Origin: an uncultured Fodinibius sp.
GTDB taxonomy: Bacteria; Bacteroidota; Rhodothermia; Balneolales; Balneolaceae
DNA: 64,000 nt
Reading direction: 5' to 3'
NCBI GenBank assembly: GCA_913056235.1
Contig: CAJXMW010000006.1
Coordinates: 85,416 to 149,415 of the forward strand
The position numbers were made by a program, and so were the translations under genes. Below, piece after piece: positions 54,260 through 63,933 of this stretch (within the stretch, counting starts at the first letter, position 1; each line of letters begins with the position of its first letter). The notes under the pieces are model-generated. The model saw only the letters and a program-made list of their open reading frames with translations, was not told where the DNA came from and ran no database searches.

Positions 54260-56104
54260 TCAAAAAGTCCAGAGGCGGTCTCGGAGCCCCGACGAGCGCT
54301 GCAGCTTCTTTTGGATGGTCTGCCGCAACACTGATTCGCGGCCCAGAATATCAATTTTTGTTCGAGCGCGGGTGATGGCCGTGTAGATCAATTCGCGGCT
54401 GAGTACCTGTGATAATGCATCCGGGAGGATCAGCAGTACCTCTTCAAATTCTGATCCCTGACTTTTATGCACCGTAAGGGCAAAAGCTGTATTGTGATCA
54501 GGAAGCCGTCCGGGCGAAATCGTGCGTATTTGCCCCTCGTGCTGGAAGTGAATTTTTGGCTGTCCCTCCTCGTCGCGCAGGCAGATACCGGTATCCCCGT
54601 TATGCAGACCCAGCGTATAATCATTGACATTGATGATCACCGGCTTGCCAGGATACCATTGTTCGTATTTAGGGACAAGCCCCGCTTGATGCAAGACCTG
54701 TTCGACATACCGGTTTAGGAATTCAATGCCCCAGGGTCCTCTGCGGTGGGCGGATAAGATCTGAAAGCGGTTCAGTAGTTCGAGCGCTTCTTCCGGCGAA
54801 TCACTTTGGAGTACATCCTTAAAAAATCCTACCATCTTATTATGGATAATCTGCTCCAGCTGCGAAGTGTCGGCAATGGTCGTAAGCGAAGCGTCTTTGT
54901 AAGTACTTGATTGCAGCACCTCAAGAGATTGATCCGTCCGTCCCCTGTTGACGCTCTCGGCCAGCTGCGCAATACCGCTGTCGGACTCAAAACGGTAGCT
55001 TTTGGTAAGCAAGGTGATATGATCGATGAGTGGCTGCACATTGCCCGTAATATTTGATTCGGGAATTGTCAAAGACAGCTCAGCAAGCCAATCTGCCGTT
55101 TCAGGGGAAAATTGGTTTCCTTCCAAGCTACAGATGTCGCCCAGCACAGAACCGGCCTCAACCGACGCCAACTGATCCTTGTCCCCTAACAAAATAAGCC
55201 TTGTCTTTTCAAGCAGCGCATTCGCTAGCTTACTCATCAGCGCCTGGTCCACCATCGAGGCTTCATCCACAATTACCAAATCATACGGCACGGGATTATC
55301 CACATCATATTTAAAGGACGACGAATACCTGCGCGCACCCAACAGTGAGTGCAGCGTCATCGTCTCATCGGGGATAGCTTTTCGAATTTCGTCCGAGACC
55401 TCAAGATCTTGTTTTGCCGACGTAATTGACTCCTTGAGCCGGGCGGCGGCCTTGCCCGTGGGAGCCGCCAGCGCTATGCTGATATTCTGCCCCTGCCCGG
55501 CTGTCTGCTCCAGCAACAACGCCAATACACGCACCACCGTGGATGTCTTGCCGGTGCCCGGTCCGCCGGAGATAATCGAGAGATTATGCCTGACCGAGGT
55601 CGCAGCTGCTACCTTTTGCCAATCCACTTCGCCGGGATTGCTATTGGGAAACAACCGATCCAACCCTTCATGGAGCAAATGATTATCGATATTGGTAACC
55701 TGGCGCTCACTTCGGCTTATAAGCTCTTCGGCCAGCGTATTTTCATAGAGCCAGAGCTTGTGCAGATAGAGCCGACCACCTTCATCCAGGATCAAAGGCT
55801 TGAAATCACCGGGACGTCCTACCTGTTGGCTTGCAGACAACGCCTGTATCCAGGAATCCAACTCGGGCGCTTCGATACCGGAGACTCCATCCGACTCATC
55901 AAACAACGTCTGCGATGCATATTTTTCCAGCAGCAGACACACGTCACCCTGACGATATAGGTAGCTCACCAGGCACGCCGCCAGTTGTACTTCATCCGGG
56001 AGATCTGCATCCTGCTCATTTAGAAAACGGCAGAGCTCCAGATCGATATCTTGTAACACACCTTGAGATCCCAATTCTTTTAGCTGATCCATCTGCTTAC
56101 TCAT
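54260..56104 (-). CDS. recD: Exodeoxyribonuclease V alpha subunit (RecD)
   Basis: A 614-residue helicase. Walker A is SGGPGTGKTSTV (about 180-191). Other helicase motifs are DLVIVDEASMVDQAL and LLGDKDQLASVEAG, and a UvrD_C-like end with FALTVHKSQGSEFEEV. RecD is the 5'-3' motor of RecBCD, used in double-strand break repair. It overlaps recB by 8 bp (ATGAGTAA), so translation is coupled. It is the last gene of the operon. Confidence 0.95.
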   Translation of the reverse strand: MSKQMDQLKELGSQGVLQDIDLELCRFLNEQDADLPDEVQLAACLVSYLYRQGDVCLLLEKYASQTLFDESDGVSGIEAPELDSWIQALSASQQVGRPGDFKPLILDEGGRLYLHKLWLYENTLAEELISRSERQVTNIDNHLLHEGLDRLFPNSNPGEVDWQKVAAATSVRHNLSIISGGPGTGKTSTVVRVLALLLEQTAGQGQNISIALAAPTGKAAARLKESITSAKQDLEVSDEIRKAIPDETMTLHSLLGARRYSSSFKYDVDNPVPYDLVIVDEASMVDQALMSKLANALLEKTRLILLGDKDQLASVEAGSVLGDICSLEGNQFSPETADWLAELSLTIPESNITGNVQPLIDHITLLTKSYRFESDSGIAQLAESVNRGRTDQSLEVLQSSTYKDASLTTIADTSQLEQIIHNKMVGFFKDVLQSDSPEEALELLNRFQILSAHRRGPWGIEFLNRYVEQVLHQAGLVPKYEQWYPGKPVIINVNDYTLGLHNGDTGICLRDEEGQPKIHFQHEGQIRTISPGRLPDHNTAFALTVHKSQGSEFEEVLLILPDALSQVLSRELIYTAITRARTKIDILGRESVLRQTIQKKLQRSSGLRDRLWTF

Positions 56105-59100
56105 GGTTTCCTCCCGATAGGATGTACTCGTCTAACTGTTGAATAGTCGAAAAGTCCGGCCGGTCAAAAAAGATGCCTTCCCGGCCCTCTCTGTTCATCC
56201 CCCTGAGAAACAGGTAGAAAGCGCCTCCAAAATATTCTTCATAGGCATAGCCAGACAGCCGCTCTTTCAGGAAGCGATGCAGCGCTATCGTATAAATGTG
56301 ATACTGCAGATCATAGGAAGCTTCTCTCATCTCCTCAAAAAGAAGTTCATTGCGATAATCCCCTACGGTATCTCCCATGTAATTGGTCTTGTAATCCAGC
56401 AGGTAAAACTTGCCCTCGAAGCGGAATGTGAGGTCAATAAATCCTTTAAGAAATCCGGAAGCTGCCTGTCCGGGCTGTGCTCCGTCATCCTCGTGATCAT
56501 CCCTGATAATCGACAGTAGTTGGGACGAGCTGATATCCGCGGTCTGATAATAAAATTCGAGTTCGGGCACCAGATCATCCTGACCAAGTGCCTGCAGCTT
56601 TAAATTCTCATTATTGGGATGAATGAGTGCTCCCAGCACGGTGTCCAGCATCTGCTTCGCTACGTCCTTCCACTCCTCGTCGATGCCGTACCGGCTAAGC
56701 TGTTCTGTAATAAGATTTTCGTCACTGTGGGGATCCCGGAAATCAATCTCTTCAAAGATATGGTGGATACAGGTGCCCGGTTGCGGTCCTTTGGGGAAAG
56801 TGAAAATATTCCGCTCCTGGCGGTCCGTGGTCTCCGGCTCTATAAATTGCTCATCGCCCAAGAACTGATCGTAATCCGGCATATCGGGATCTTCTTTCAT
56901 ATAGCTGGTGAGCGAGGAAAAACTGGACACCTGGTAGCTGGGCTTCAGTGGCGTTGATCGCTTAAAGTGTCGTCGGCTGAGCGTTGGGGTATCTCCTTTA
57001 TCAAACAAATCTGATTGCTTACTGCCGGATGGAGGCTGAGACTCTTGTATCGTAAATAACTTGGAATGATTGTCGCAAAGTGCTTCAATCTTTTTCTCAA
57101 ACGGCTGACGGCCGATGGCGTTGTAGCTATCACTAATGGTCTGTTTCATCTCTTCAAATACTTTCTCAGGATCGAGAAGTAAATATCCCAGGGGCGAAAA
57201 CTCTGATTTCTTGGCGTAAGTCCACGTTAGGTAGCAACACTGCTCGGCTCGTGTCATCGCGACATATGCCAAACGCAGGCTTTCCGCCAGCTCTTCGCGT
57301 GCCGTCAGTTGCCGCTTGCGGTCGCGATCGGGATCTGATTTTCCATTAATGTCAAGGTAAGTCCGGTCCAGATTATCGGGATCGTGATACACCAGCGGCT
57401 GACCGTTATCACTGAGCTCGGGGCCGTGCCACAAGTAGGGACAAAAAACAATAGGATATTCAAGTCCCTTGCTTCGGTGCATGGTCACAATTTTGACCAG
57501 CTCCTCGTCGCTCTCCAGTCGCAGCTGCTCTTCATCCTGCTGAACGTCATCCTCCTTGCGTTTGCGCGTCAGCCATTTCAACAACCCGCGCGCACCTTCG
57601 TGATGCTGCTGAGCCTCTTCCTGCAGTAGTTCGCCCAAGTGTAGCAAGTTGGTCAGCCGGCGCTCTCCATCCTGATATTTCATCAGGTGCTCAGCAATTG
57701 ATGCCTGCTGCAGCACCGACCTAAACATGGCTGCAAATCCTTTATCCTGCCACCGTTGGTGCCACTGGTCAAACTGATCCAGAACCTGCATCCAGCGGGC
57801 TTCATCTTCTTCTATCTCCAACAGCTGGTGTGCTTGGTAACCCGTCAGCGGAAGGGACAGCGCAGTTTTAATCAGGGTCTCATTGGCTGGCTCGGCAATC
57901 GCCTTCAAAAAGGTCTGCAGCTGACGCGCCTCTTCACTCTTAAACACGCTCTCCTGGCTGTACTGCACGCTTTTGATGTTGTGCTCGCGCAGAGCTTCGC
58001 TCATCTGATGCGCTTGTCGGTGCGTCCGAACCAGTACGGCAATATCTTTGGCCTTCACGGTATCGGACCCAATCATAATATCCCCCTGTTTGCCACCTTC
58101 AATCAAGCGGTTAATTTCCCGGGCTGTATCTTTGGAAGCCTTCTCGGCCGCATTGCCCTTATAAAACTGATCATATTCCCCGGTTGACAGCCGACGAAAA
58201 CGAATAGGCGCTTGCCGCTGGCCCTTCTCCTTCAGCCAGTCATAGTCTGATTTTTTCTTGCCAGGCTTTACCGGTTCAAACGAAATATCGTTCAGGATAA
58301 ATGGCTTGGAATGCGACCCAAACAGCCTGTTGATACCGGCAATCATCTCTGGCGTCGAGCGGAAGTTGTAATCCAGCCCGTGTGTTTGTTCCTTGGGCGC
58401 ATCGCGCTTGGCCTTCAGGTACGAAAACACATCTGCCCCGCGAAAGCTATAGATCGATTGCTTGGGGTCTCCGATCATAAACAATCCCGACTGCACGGTG
58501 TCGGGCTGATAAATACGGCGGAAAATATCGTACTGACTCGGATCGGTATCCTGGAACTCATCCACCAGTGCCAGCGGATATTTCTCGCGTAGCTTGTCGG
58601 CCAGCTTTTGGCCCTGTGCTCCATTTTGCAGCGACTCCTGAAGGCGCAGCAGAAGATCATCGTACGACAGCACCTGCAGATCCTCTTTCTTCTGTCGCAG
58701 CTCGCAACGAAGATACGAAAGCAACTGCTTCTTAAAGCTGATCTCAAATCCCTGTAGCGGTTCAACTGCCCGCTGATACTCATCAGCTAACTCGAAAAAA
58801 GGATGCTTTGGTGGTTCGGTACTACCCTTGTTTAGGCTCTCACGCAGCGTAGATTCAGTAAATTTTTCAAAATACTTAAACAAATCCAGAGGCGGTGTGC
58901 CCGAAGACAAAAAATGATCCATCTGATCTATCCATCCGCCCAGCGAGCTCATGCGATACTTGTTACCGTTAAGCCGGTCGGCCTGCAGGAGCTCCAGAAT
59001 CTGCTCCTGTTCCCCAGTCCAGCACTTCTGTAACTGCTCAAACAGATTGACCATGCGTACCATCTCATCTCGCAAATCTTCTATGGAAGGCGGATTTTTA

Positions 59101-59717
59101 GGATGTACTTCCAGGTACGGCTGGCCCAGATGAGCACCAAGCTCACCTGCCAGAGATTCGGGATCACAGTTGTTATCTAGCAGGTACTGCAACAAGGGAC
59201 GCTTGAGTTTGTCATTGCTGGCCTCAGCCACCCAGTTGCGCCAGTAGTCATCCACCGCTTCGAGCACGAGCTCCGCATCATCACCGATCAGCTCGGCGTC
59301 ATACATCGCCCTGCTTTCAAAGGCCTGCTCCTGCAGCGCCTGGTAGCAAAAGCCGTGAATAGTGTAAATGGCGGCCTCATCAAAAGTACGGCTGGCTTTC
59401 TCCAGTTGCTCCACCGCGTGTTCACGATCATCCACATAATCCAACAGATCCACCAAAAACTGGTCGTTGTCATCAGCCACTTCATTCTCTCGGAGCACGG
59501 TAATGGCCTCCCGGATGCGCTCGAGCAAACGATCTTTAAGCTCTTTGGTAGCCGCCTCAGTGTAGGTCACCACCAGGATATTTCCCACCGTAATATCAAG
59601 CTCAATAAGAGCGCGGATATACAGCGAGGTGATATTATAGGTCTTGCCGGTGCCAGCGCTGGCCTCTACCAGGTGAATGCCTGAGAAGGAAACATCAAAA
59701 GGTTGCATGGTACTCAT
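56097..59717 (-). CDS. recB: Exodeoxyribonuclease V beta subunit (RecB)
   Basis: A 1206-residue helicase-nuclease. UvrD-type Walker A is VEASAGTGKTYNI (17-29), Walker B LALVDEFQDTDPSQYDIF, and helicase motif VTMHRSKGLEYPIVF. The C-terminal nuclease domain has the GFIDLTF and LLDYKTNYMG motifs (Asp, Asp-x-Lys). RecB unwinds 3'-5' and cuts DNA, loading RecA at Chi-like sites. It follows recC by 1 bp (TGATATG) and overlaps recD. Full length and undamaged. Confidence 0.96.
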   Translation of the reverse strand: MSTMQPFDVSFSGIHLVEASAGTGKTYNITSLYIRALIELDITVGNILVVTYTEAATKELKDRLLERIREAITVLRENEVADDNDQFLVDLLDYVDDREHAVEQLEKASRTFDEAAIYTIHGFCYQALQEQAFESRAMYDAELIGDDAELVLEAVDDYWRNWVAEASNDKLKRPLLQYLLDNNCDPESLAGELGAHLGQPYLEVHPKNPPSIEDLRDEMVRMVNLFEQLQKCWTGEQEQILELLQADRLNGNKYRMSSLGGWIDQMDHFLSSGTPPLDLFKYFEKFTESTLRESLNKGSTEPPKHPFFELADEYQRAVEPLQGFEISFKKQLLSYLRCELRQKKEDLQVLSYDDLLLRLQESLQNGAQGQKLADKLREKYPLALVDEFQDTDPSQYDIFRRIYQPDTVQSGLFMIGDPKQSIYSFRGADVFSYLKAKRDAPKEQTHGLDYNFRSTPEMIAGINRLFGSHSKPFILNDISFEPVKPGKKKSDYDWLKEKGQRQAPIRFRRLSTGEYDQFYKGNAAEKASKDTAREINRLIEGGKQGDIMIGSDTVKAKDIAVLVRTHRQAHQMSEALREHNIKSVQYSQESVFKSEEARQLQTFLKAIAEPANETLIKTALSLPLTGYQAHQLLEIEEDEARWMQVLDQFDQWHQRWQDKGFAAMFRSVLQQASIAEHLMKYQDGERRLTNLLHLGELLQEEAQQHHEGARGLLKWLTRKRKEDDVQQDEEQLRLESDEELVKIVTMHRSKGLEYPIVFCPYLWHGPELSDNGQPLVYHDPDNLDRTYLDINGKSDPDRDRKRQLTAREELAESLRLAYVAMTRAEQCCYLTWTYAKKSEFSPLGYLLLDPEKVFEEMKQTISDSYNAIGRQPFEKKIEALCDNHSKLFTIQESQPPSGSKQSDLFDKGDTPTLSRRHFKRSTPLKPSYQVSSFSSLTSYMKEDPDMPDYDQFLGDEQFIEPETTDRQERNIFTFPKGPQPGTCIHHIFEEIDFRDPHSDENLITEQLSRYGIDEEWKDVAKQMLDTVLGALIHPNNENLKLQALGQDDLVPELEFYYQTADISSSQLLSIIRDDHEDDGAQPGQAASGFLKGFIDLTFRFEGKFYLLDYKTNYMGDTVGDYRNELLFEEMREASYDLQYHIYTIALHRFLKERLSGYAYEEYFGGAFYLFLRGMNREGREGIFFDRPDFSTIQQLDEYILSGGNHE

Positions 59718-59718
59718 A

Positions 59719-62700
59719 TCACTCCTCCTCTTGGTTTAGCACTTCAAAAAACGGAGCCCAGAATCGTGTGGCCGTCCGCTGAAATTTCTTATGTTTCAGC
59801 GGATTACGCGACCCCATTAATAGCTTATTATAAGGATCACCCACTTCGCCGGGATAGTCTCCGTAGCTTGGATCCCACTCATAGGAGGCTTTCTTGAGTC
59901 CCTTCTCGGGATCTTTGCCCTTGTGAAAAACCTGGTGCCCATAGGCAAAAGATGATTTTGGCAAGAAATAGATGCACTGCTGCAGTCCCTGCCAATAGAT
60001 ATTCAGCAGCTCCGCCAAGATGGATTCGGAATCCTCCACCGGCCACAGCTGATACACCGCAAAGGGCGTATCCTTGTCGCGGGTAAACAGGCGGCTGTAG
60101 CCCGGGTGCCCGGCCTGCTTCACCTGTTGAAAAAGCAGGTGCCTGATCCACAAGTCAATCATATCTTTGCCTCGCATTTTGCCAAAACGATAACGCATCA
60201 GCGCCTGTTCGTAGATGTCGGACAAATTACCCACAATGCGGTAGTCGCCGATATCCAGATCCACTTCGCAGTCCTCCAGTTCTTGCTGATCAAAAGCCTC
60301 GATGATCTCAGCCCCAAAATCACGGACTTCTTTCGCCTTCTGCTGGTAAGCCTGTCGGCCACTCCATCCTTCGGGCAGCATATCCCGCGACTCCAAGATG
60401 CGGCGGTACGACTCCAGCGGCTGATCATTCATATAGCGATTCAGCAGCTCCTGCCCTACTTGATAACCATCAAGGCCGTTCAGCTCAAAGGGCTCCCGAT
60501 CTTCGGTCAGCACATCATCCTCGTTGAGATATATGCCCAACCGATTGCGCAGCAAATACTTGGCAGGATGCTGGAAAAAGGTAATTAGGTTTTGCACCGA
60601 CAGCTTCTTCCACTCCTCTTCAGGCTCCGGCAAAGCCTGATTCAGAAACAGCGACGAAGCCGTTTGACCCTCCTGCAGCTGACGACTGATCTGCTGTTGG
60701 GTCTGGGAATAGGAAAAGAGCGATGAATTTGCAAAATATTTGGGACTAAAGGCCTGCAGGCGGTGCTCTTGAACAATCTCATCCGATTGAAGACCATAAT
60801 GCTCCTGCAGGTAATCCAGGAACTCCTTGAGCACCACCGAAGGTGGAAACTCGGTATCCTGCCGATTGCTCTGTCCCGTGTAGCTAAAATAAATATGGCT
60901 GCGTGCCGACAACAGATTCTCCAAAAACAGGAAGCGATCTTCCTCGGCCTGCACCGGATCACCGGGCTGCGGTTCCAGGTTCATCAGGTCAAACTCAATG
61001 GGGATTTTGGACCGCGGAAAAGCCCCGTCATTCATCCCGATCATGCCGATAAACTGAAATGGGATACTGCGCATCGGCATCAGCGAGCTGAAGGTAACGC
61101 CCTGCCCAATTCGTCCTCCCCCAGTAGTCTGCTCTTCGAGCTGATCCTGCAGCCAGCTGCGTACAATCCGGAACGGCAACCTTTGATCAACTTCGGCCAT
61201 CTCAGTCATCTCATCAAACTGCTCCAGGGTATCTCTGATTTGGGACAGGTCTCGGAAATAGTCTCGGTTATCCGGCAGAAAGGTGTCGGGAATTTCGGCC
61301 AGCAGTTGCATCCATTCTTCGGGCGTCTTGTCATCGCGCATCGCCCGACTGAGATCAAACAATGCCTTTAAAAAGTGCGAGAACTTGCCGGCCAGAGCTG
61401 CATCCTCAGAGGTCTCAATCTCATCATAGGGAAAGATACCGCGGTGCAGCCGGTCGTCCTCTGGTTTCATGGTATAGCCCAGCAGTATCCGATCAACACC
61501 CGCCTTCCAGGTAAAACTGTCACTTTCCGGCACTTCCAGGTTACGCTTGAAGGGCGCGTCGATACCCCACCGGATGCGATTATCCCGAATCCACTGCTCC
61601 AGGCGGTTCAGGTTATCATCGCTAAAGCCGAAGGCCTCCTGAATGGGATTGGTGTCCAGCAAATCCAAAACCTCGGTCACCTTAAAGCGGCTTTCACAAA
61701 GCTCCAGGATGTTCAAAAACGACTGGATGGCAGGATTGGCACCCTGGATGCCGCGGTCGGCAATACTGAACGGAATGGCGGGCTGCCCCTCGTCGGGCGT
61801 CTCAAAAACAGCCTCAATCATCGGGGCGTAGGTCTCGATATCAGGCGTCATAATTAAAATGTCATCGGGGCTCATTTCCGGATTCTCGTCCAACACGGCT
61901 AGTAGCTGATCGTACAGCACTTCCACCTCCCGCATAGCGCTATGACACGAGTGCACTTGTATGGAGGCATCCACCGCCGGCACGTTCAGATTGCGTCCGG
62001 TGGGCGCGTTATCCTGTCTAATATCCTTCTGCACACCCCGAAAAGCCGACTTTTGGTCTGACTCATCATCAATTACAGCCACCCGTCTCCTTTTTTCTTC
62101 CAACTCCGGATCTTGCTTCACACACTGTGCCAATTGTCCCATAACCTCACCCCCCTGAGTGCCCAGCGACTGCAGTAATGGGTTGTTAAAGCTACTGGTT
62201 TCCTTCACCTGGGGATCGACCGTAAGCTGGTAAAAATGAACATCCACCAGTTTCGAAAACTTGACCATCGTCTCCACAAAGATCGGTGACATATCCGACA
62301 CTCCGAAAATAAAGATACGCTCCGGCAGCTCCGCGGTGTTCAGCGTACCCTGTTCAATAAAGTTCAGTAATTTTTGCTGTAACCGAGCACGGTGCAGCCA
62401 CTTGTTGGAATGATCGAAATGCTGCTCCCACTGCTCGATCAGCCTATTCCAGAGCGCTGCCTGCCACCGCTCCGCCTCACTGTTGTGGCGAAATGTGCCT
62501 TCCTCCCAGCCGAGCACCAGCTTTGGACGATAAACGAGATATTGATCAAAGACGTCGGCAATCTTGGAGCTCAGCTTCCAGGTGCGTACCGCCCGCTGGG
62601 TGGGATCGTCATCGTGCACATAGTGACGCAGCTCGTCAAATTCAGCTAATACCTGCTCGTCACTCAGCAGTTTCATCAGGCTCCAGGTCATCGGCCCACG

Positions 62701-62967
62701 ATCAGAAGGCAAGGTTTGGGGAATATCGTTGTCGATCTGGCGGATGAGACTCCATATGCGCTCCGAGGGAAACTCGAATTTGAGATTGGCGGCCACGTGC
62801 TCTTCTGTATTGCCCGCCATGTAGAGTGACAACCACTGCCCAATACCGTGATTTTGTACCACAAAAATTTCCGGCTCAAGTATGTTTTGAGCCGACGAGT
62901 CGTCCAGCTCCCCGAGCAGCCGTTCGGCCAGATCTTCCAGTTGTGTGCCGTGATAAAATTTGAGCAT
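59719..62967 (-). CDS. recC: Exodeoxyribonuclease V gamma subunit (RecC)
   Basis: 1082 residues from the ATG at 62967, where MLKFYHGTQLEDLAERLLGE is the typical RecC beginning; the upstream 20 codons to 63027 are unlikely to be translated. Inactive helicase-like domains with GIGQWLSLYMAG early and the later GLMPMRSIPFQF-like segment (SSLMPMRSIPFQFIGMIGMN) support RecC. RecC scans for the Chi sequence within the RecBCD enzyme. First gene of the recC-recB-recD operon. Its promoter should be within 62968-63302. Confidence 0.93.
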   Translation of the reverse strand: MLKFYHGTQLEDLAERLLGELDDSSAQNILEPEIFVVQNHGIGQWLSLYMAGNTEEHVAANLKFEFPSERIWSLIRQIDNDIPQTLPSDRGPMTWSLMKLLSDEQVLAEFDELRHYVHDDDPTQRAVRTWKLSSKIADVFDQYLVYRPKLVLGWEEGTFRHNSEAERWQAALWNRLIEQWEQHFDHSNKWLHRARLQQKLLNFIEQGTLNTAELPERIFIFGVSDMSPIFVETMVKFSKLVDVHFYQLTVDPQVKETSSFNNPLLQSLGTQGGEVMGQLAQCVKQDPELEEKRRRVAVIDDESDQKSAFRGVQKDIRQDNAPTGRNLNVPAVDASIQVHSCHSAMREVEVLYDQLLAVLDENPEMSPDDILIMTPDIETYAPMIEAVFETPDEGQPAIPFSIADRGIQGANPAIQSFLNILELCESRFKVTEVLDLLDTNPIQEAFGFSDDNLNRLEQWIRDNRIRWGIDAPFKRNLEVPESDSFTWKAGVDRILLGYTMKPEDDRLHRGIFPYDEIETSEDAALAGKFSHFLKALFDLSRAMRDDKTPEEWMQLLAEIPDTFLPDNRDYFRDLSQIRDTLEQFDEMTEMAEVDQRLPFRIVRSWLQDQLEEQTTGGGRIGQGVTFSSLMPMRSIPFQFIGMIGMNDGAFPRSKIPIEFDLMNLEPQPGDPVQAEEDRFLFLENLLSARSHIYFSYTGQSNRQDTEFPPSVVLKEFLDYLQEHYGLQSDEIVQEHRLQAFSPKYFANSSLFSYSQTQQQISRQLQEGQTASSLFLNQALPEPEEEWKKLSVQNLITFFQHPAKYLLRNRLGIYLNEDDVLTEDREPFELNGLDGYQVGQELLNRYMNDQPLESYRRILESRDMLPEGWSGRQAYQQKAKEVRDFGAEIIEAFDQQELEDCEVDLDIGDYRIVGNLSDIYEQALMRYRFGKMRGKDMIDLWIRHLLFQQVKQAGHPGYSRLFTRDKDTPFAVYQLWPVEDSESILAELLNIYWQGLQQCIYFLPKSSFAYGHQVFHKGKDPEKGLKKASYEWDPSYGDYPGEVGDPYNKLLMGSRNPLKHKKFQRTATRFWAPFFEVLNQEEE

Positions 62968-63302
62968 TATCCCTCGCTTGATCCGGTATCTAACCTCGTG
63001 AAATCTCCCGTTATTTCGGGACGCCACAACGTGTGGATTCCACAGGGCTTGTAGTGATTCAGAGTGCTAGCAAAAACCGAAAAAAGCCGGCAAAAGTAAA
63101 CTGGAAAGAAGAGGGGCTTTCAAAGTTTGGTATCAGATATCCAGAGATCGATATGATCATATTATGTCAACATGTTATGGTAAATGACCAGCATATAATA
63201 TTATTGAATAGTAAATATTTTGAACTTTGGTCATTTATTTGAGACAATCACTTATTACTCGATAACATTTTATATGAGACCTTACTTTGAGATAATTAAA
63301 GG
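62968..63302. other. recC upstream region and possible attI-like site
   Basis: About 335 bases, AT-rich. An inverted repeat lies at 63181-63190 (TAAATGACCA) and 63228-63237 (TGGTCATTTA). The end reads ATAATTAAAG just before GTTAGGTG at 63302, which is similar in shape to attI sites that precede a first cassette (for example the end of attI1, ACAAAGTTAGGC). No integrase frame is present. Confidence 0.45.
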
Positions 63303-63927
63303 TTAGGTGTTTAATAAATCATTAGTTCATGAGACAAATCGCTACTTCAATTTTATTAGTTTCAATCCTTTTTCTGTTCAGTTGCACGCCATCAAAAAAA
63401 ATTATTGACAGCTCTACTCCTTCAACAAAAATATCCGAGCTCAATAAAAAACTTGCTACACAAGATATTTCTATTGAGTTGAAAAATAATGAAGTAATTG
63501 ACCCAGACTCATCTCATATTTCGTCCAAGAATTGGAGCTATTTCATGGATGGAAAAGAAGAAACAATGTCGTTGAAAGAAGTTAGTTTTATAAAAACTTC
63601 TCCCAAGCTAAGCTATTCTACAATTATTGGTGGTCCTTTAATTATTTATGGCGGCGTATCAAGTTTTTTATATCTCAATGGAAGTATTTCATCAGATAGT
63701 TTTGCAACAAAAAGTTCACTTCCTGCACTTTTGGGAGGCTTGGGCATTTTTGTTTTCGGCAATACAGCAGAAACCGATATTTATTATTTCGAGTAACTTA
63801 AACACCTAACCCGCGCATTAAGTGGGACGTGCCTCGCCGTTGGCTGCCAGTTTTGATTTAGTCAGTTCTGTAGTACATTTTGAAACAAATTCGGCGCTAT
63901 TTTGGACGCCCCTTATGCGCAATGTCG
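63303..63927 (+). mobile_element. Integron gene cassette
   Basis: Starts at TTAGGTG (63303, after G63302) and ends at G63927. The 5' end (G-TTAGGT) and the ACCTAAC at 63804-63810 are perfect complements that match GTTRRRY and RYYYAAC, the outer core sites of attC. A single lipoprotein gene fills it, with its start only 26 bp from the left boundary, as is usual for cassettes. The cassette is 625 bp. It is AT-rich unlike recBCD to its left. Confidence 0.8.
63329..63796 (+). CDS. Cassette-borne lipoprotein of unknown function
   Basis: A 155-residue lipoprotein (signal ILLVSILFLFSC; Cys at about 19). After the polar part, a hydrophobic stretch (SYSTIIGGPLIIYGGVSSFL and a second one, LPALLGGLGIFVFG) suggests one or two membrane-associated helices. 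No family known. It is inside the integron cassette, and its AT-rich codon use differs from the neighbouring chromosomal genes, as expected for an acquired gene. Confidence 0.7.
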   Translation: MRQIATSILLVSILFLFSCTPSKKIIDSSTPSTKISELNKKLATQDISIELKNNEVIDPDSSHISSKNWSYFMDGKEETMSLKEVSFIKTSPKLSYSTIIGGPLIIYGGVSSFLYLNGSISSDSFATKSSLPALLGGLGIFVFGNTAETDIYYFE

Positions 63928-63933
63928 TTATAG
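63804..63933 (+). other. attC-like recombination site
   Basis: R'' is ACCTAAC (63804-63810), a perfect RYYYAAC. Beyond it GCGCATTAAGTGGGACG (63813-63829) pairs imperfectly with GGACGCCCCTTATGCGC (63904-63920) on the opposite arm: GCGCA and TAAG..GGG are shared. The right core is GTTATAG (63927-63933), where G63927 is the crossover base. Length about 130 bp, within the known range. The middle is a variable loop region. Confidence 0.78.
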
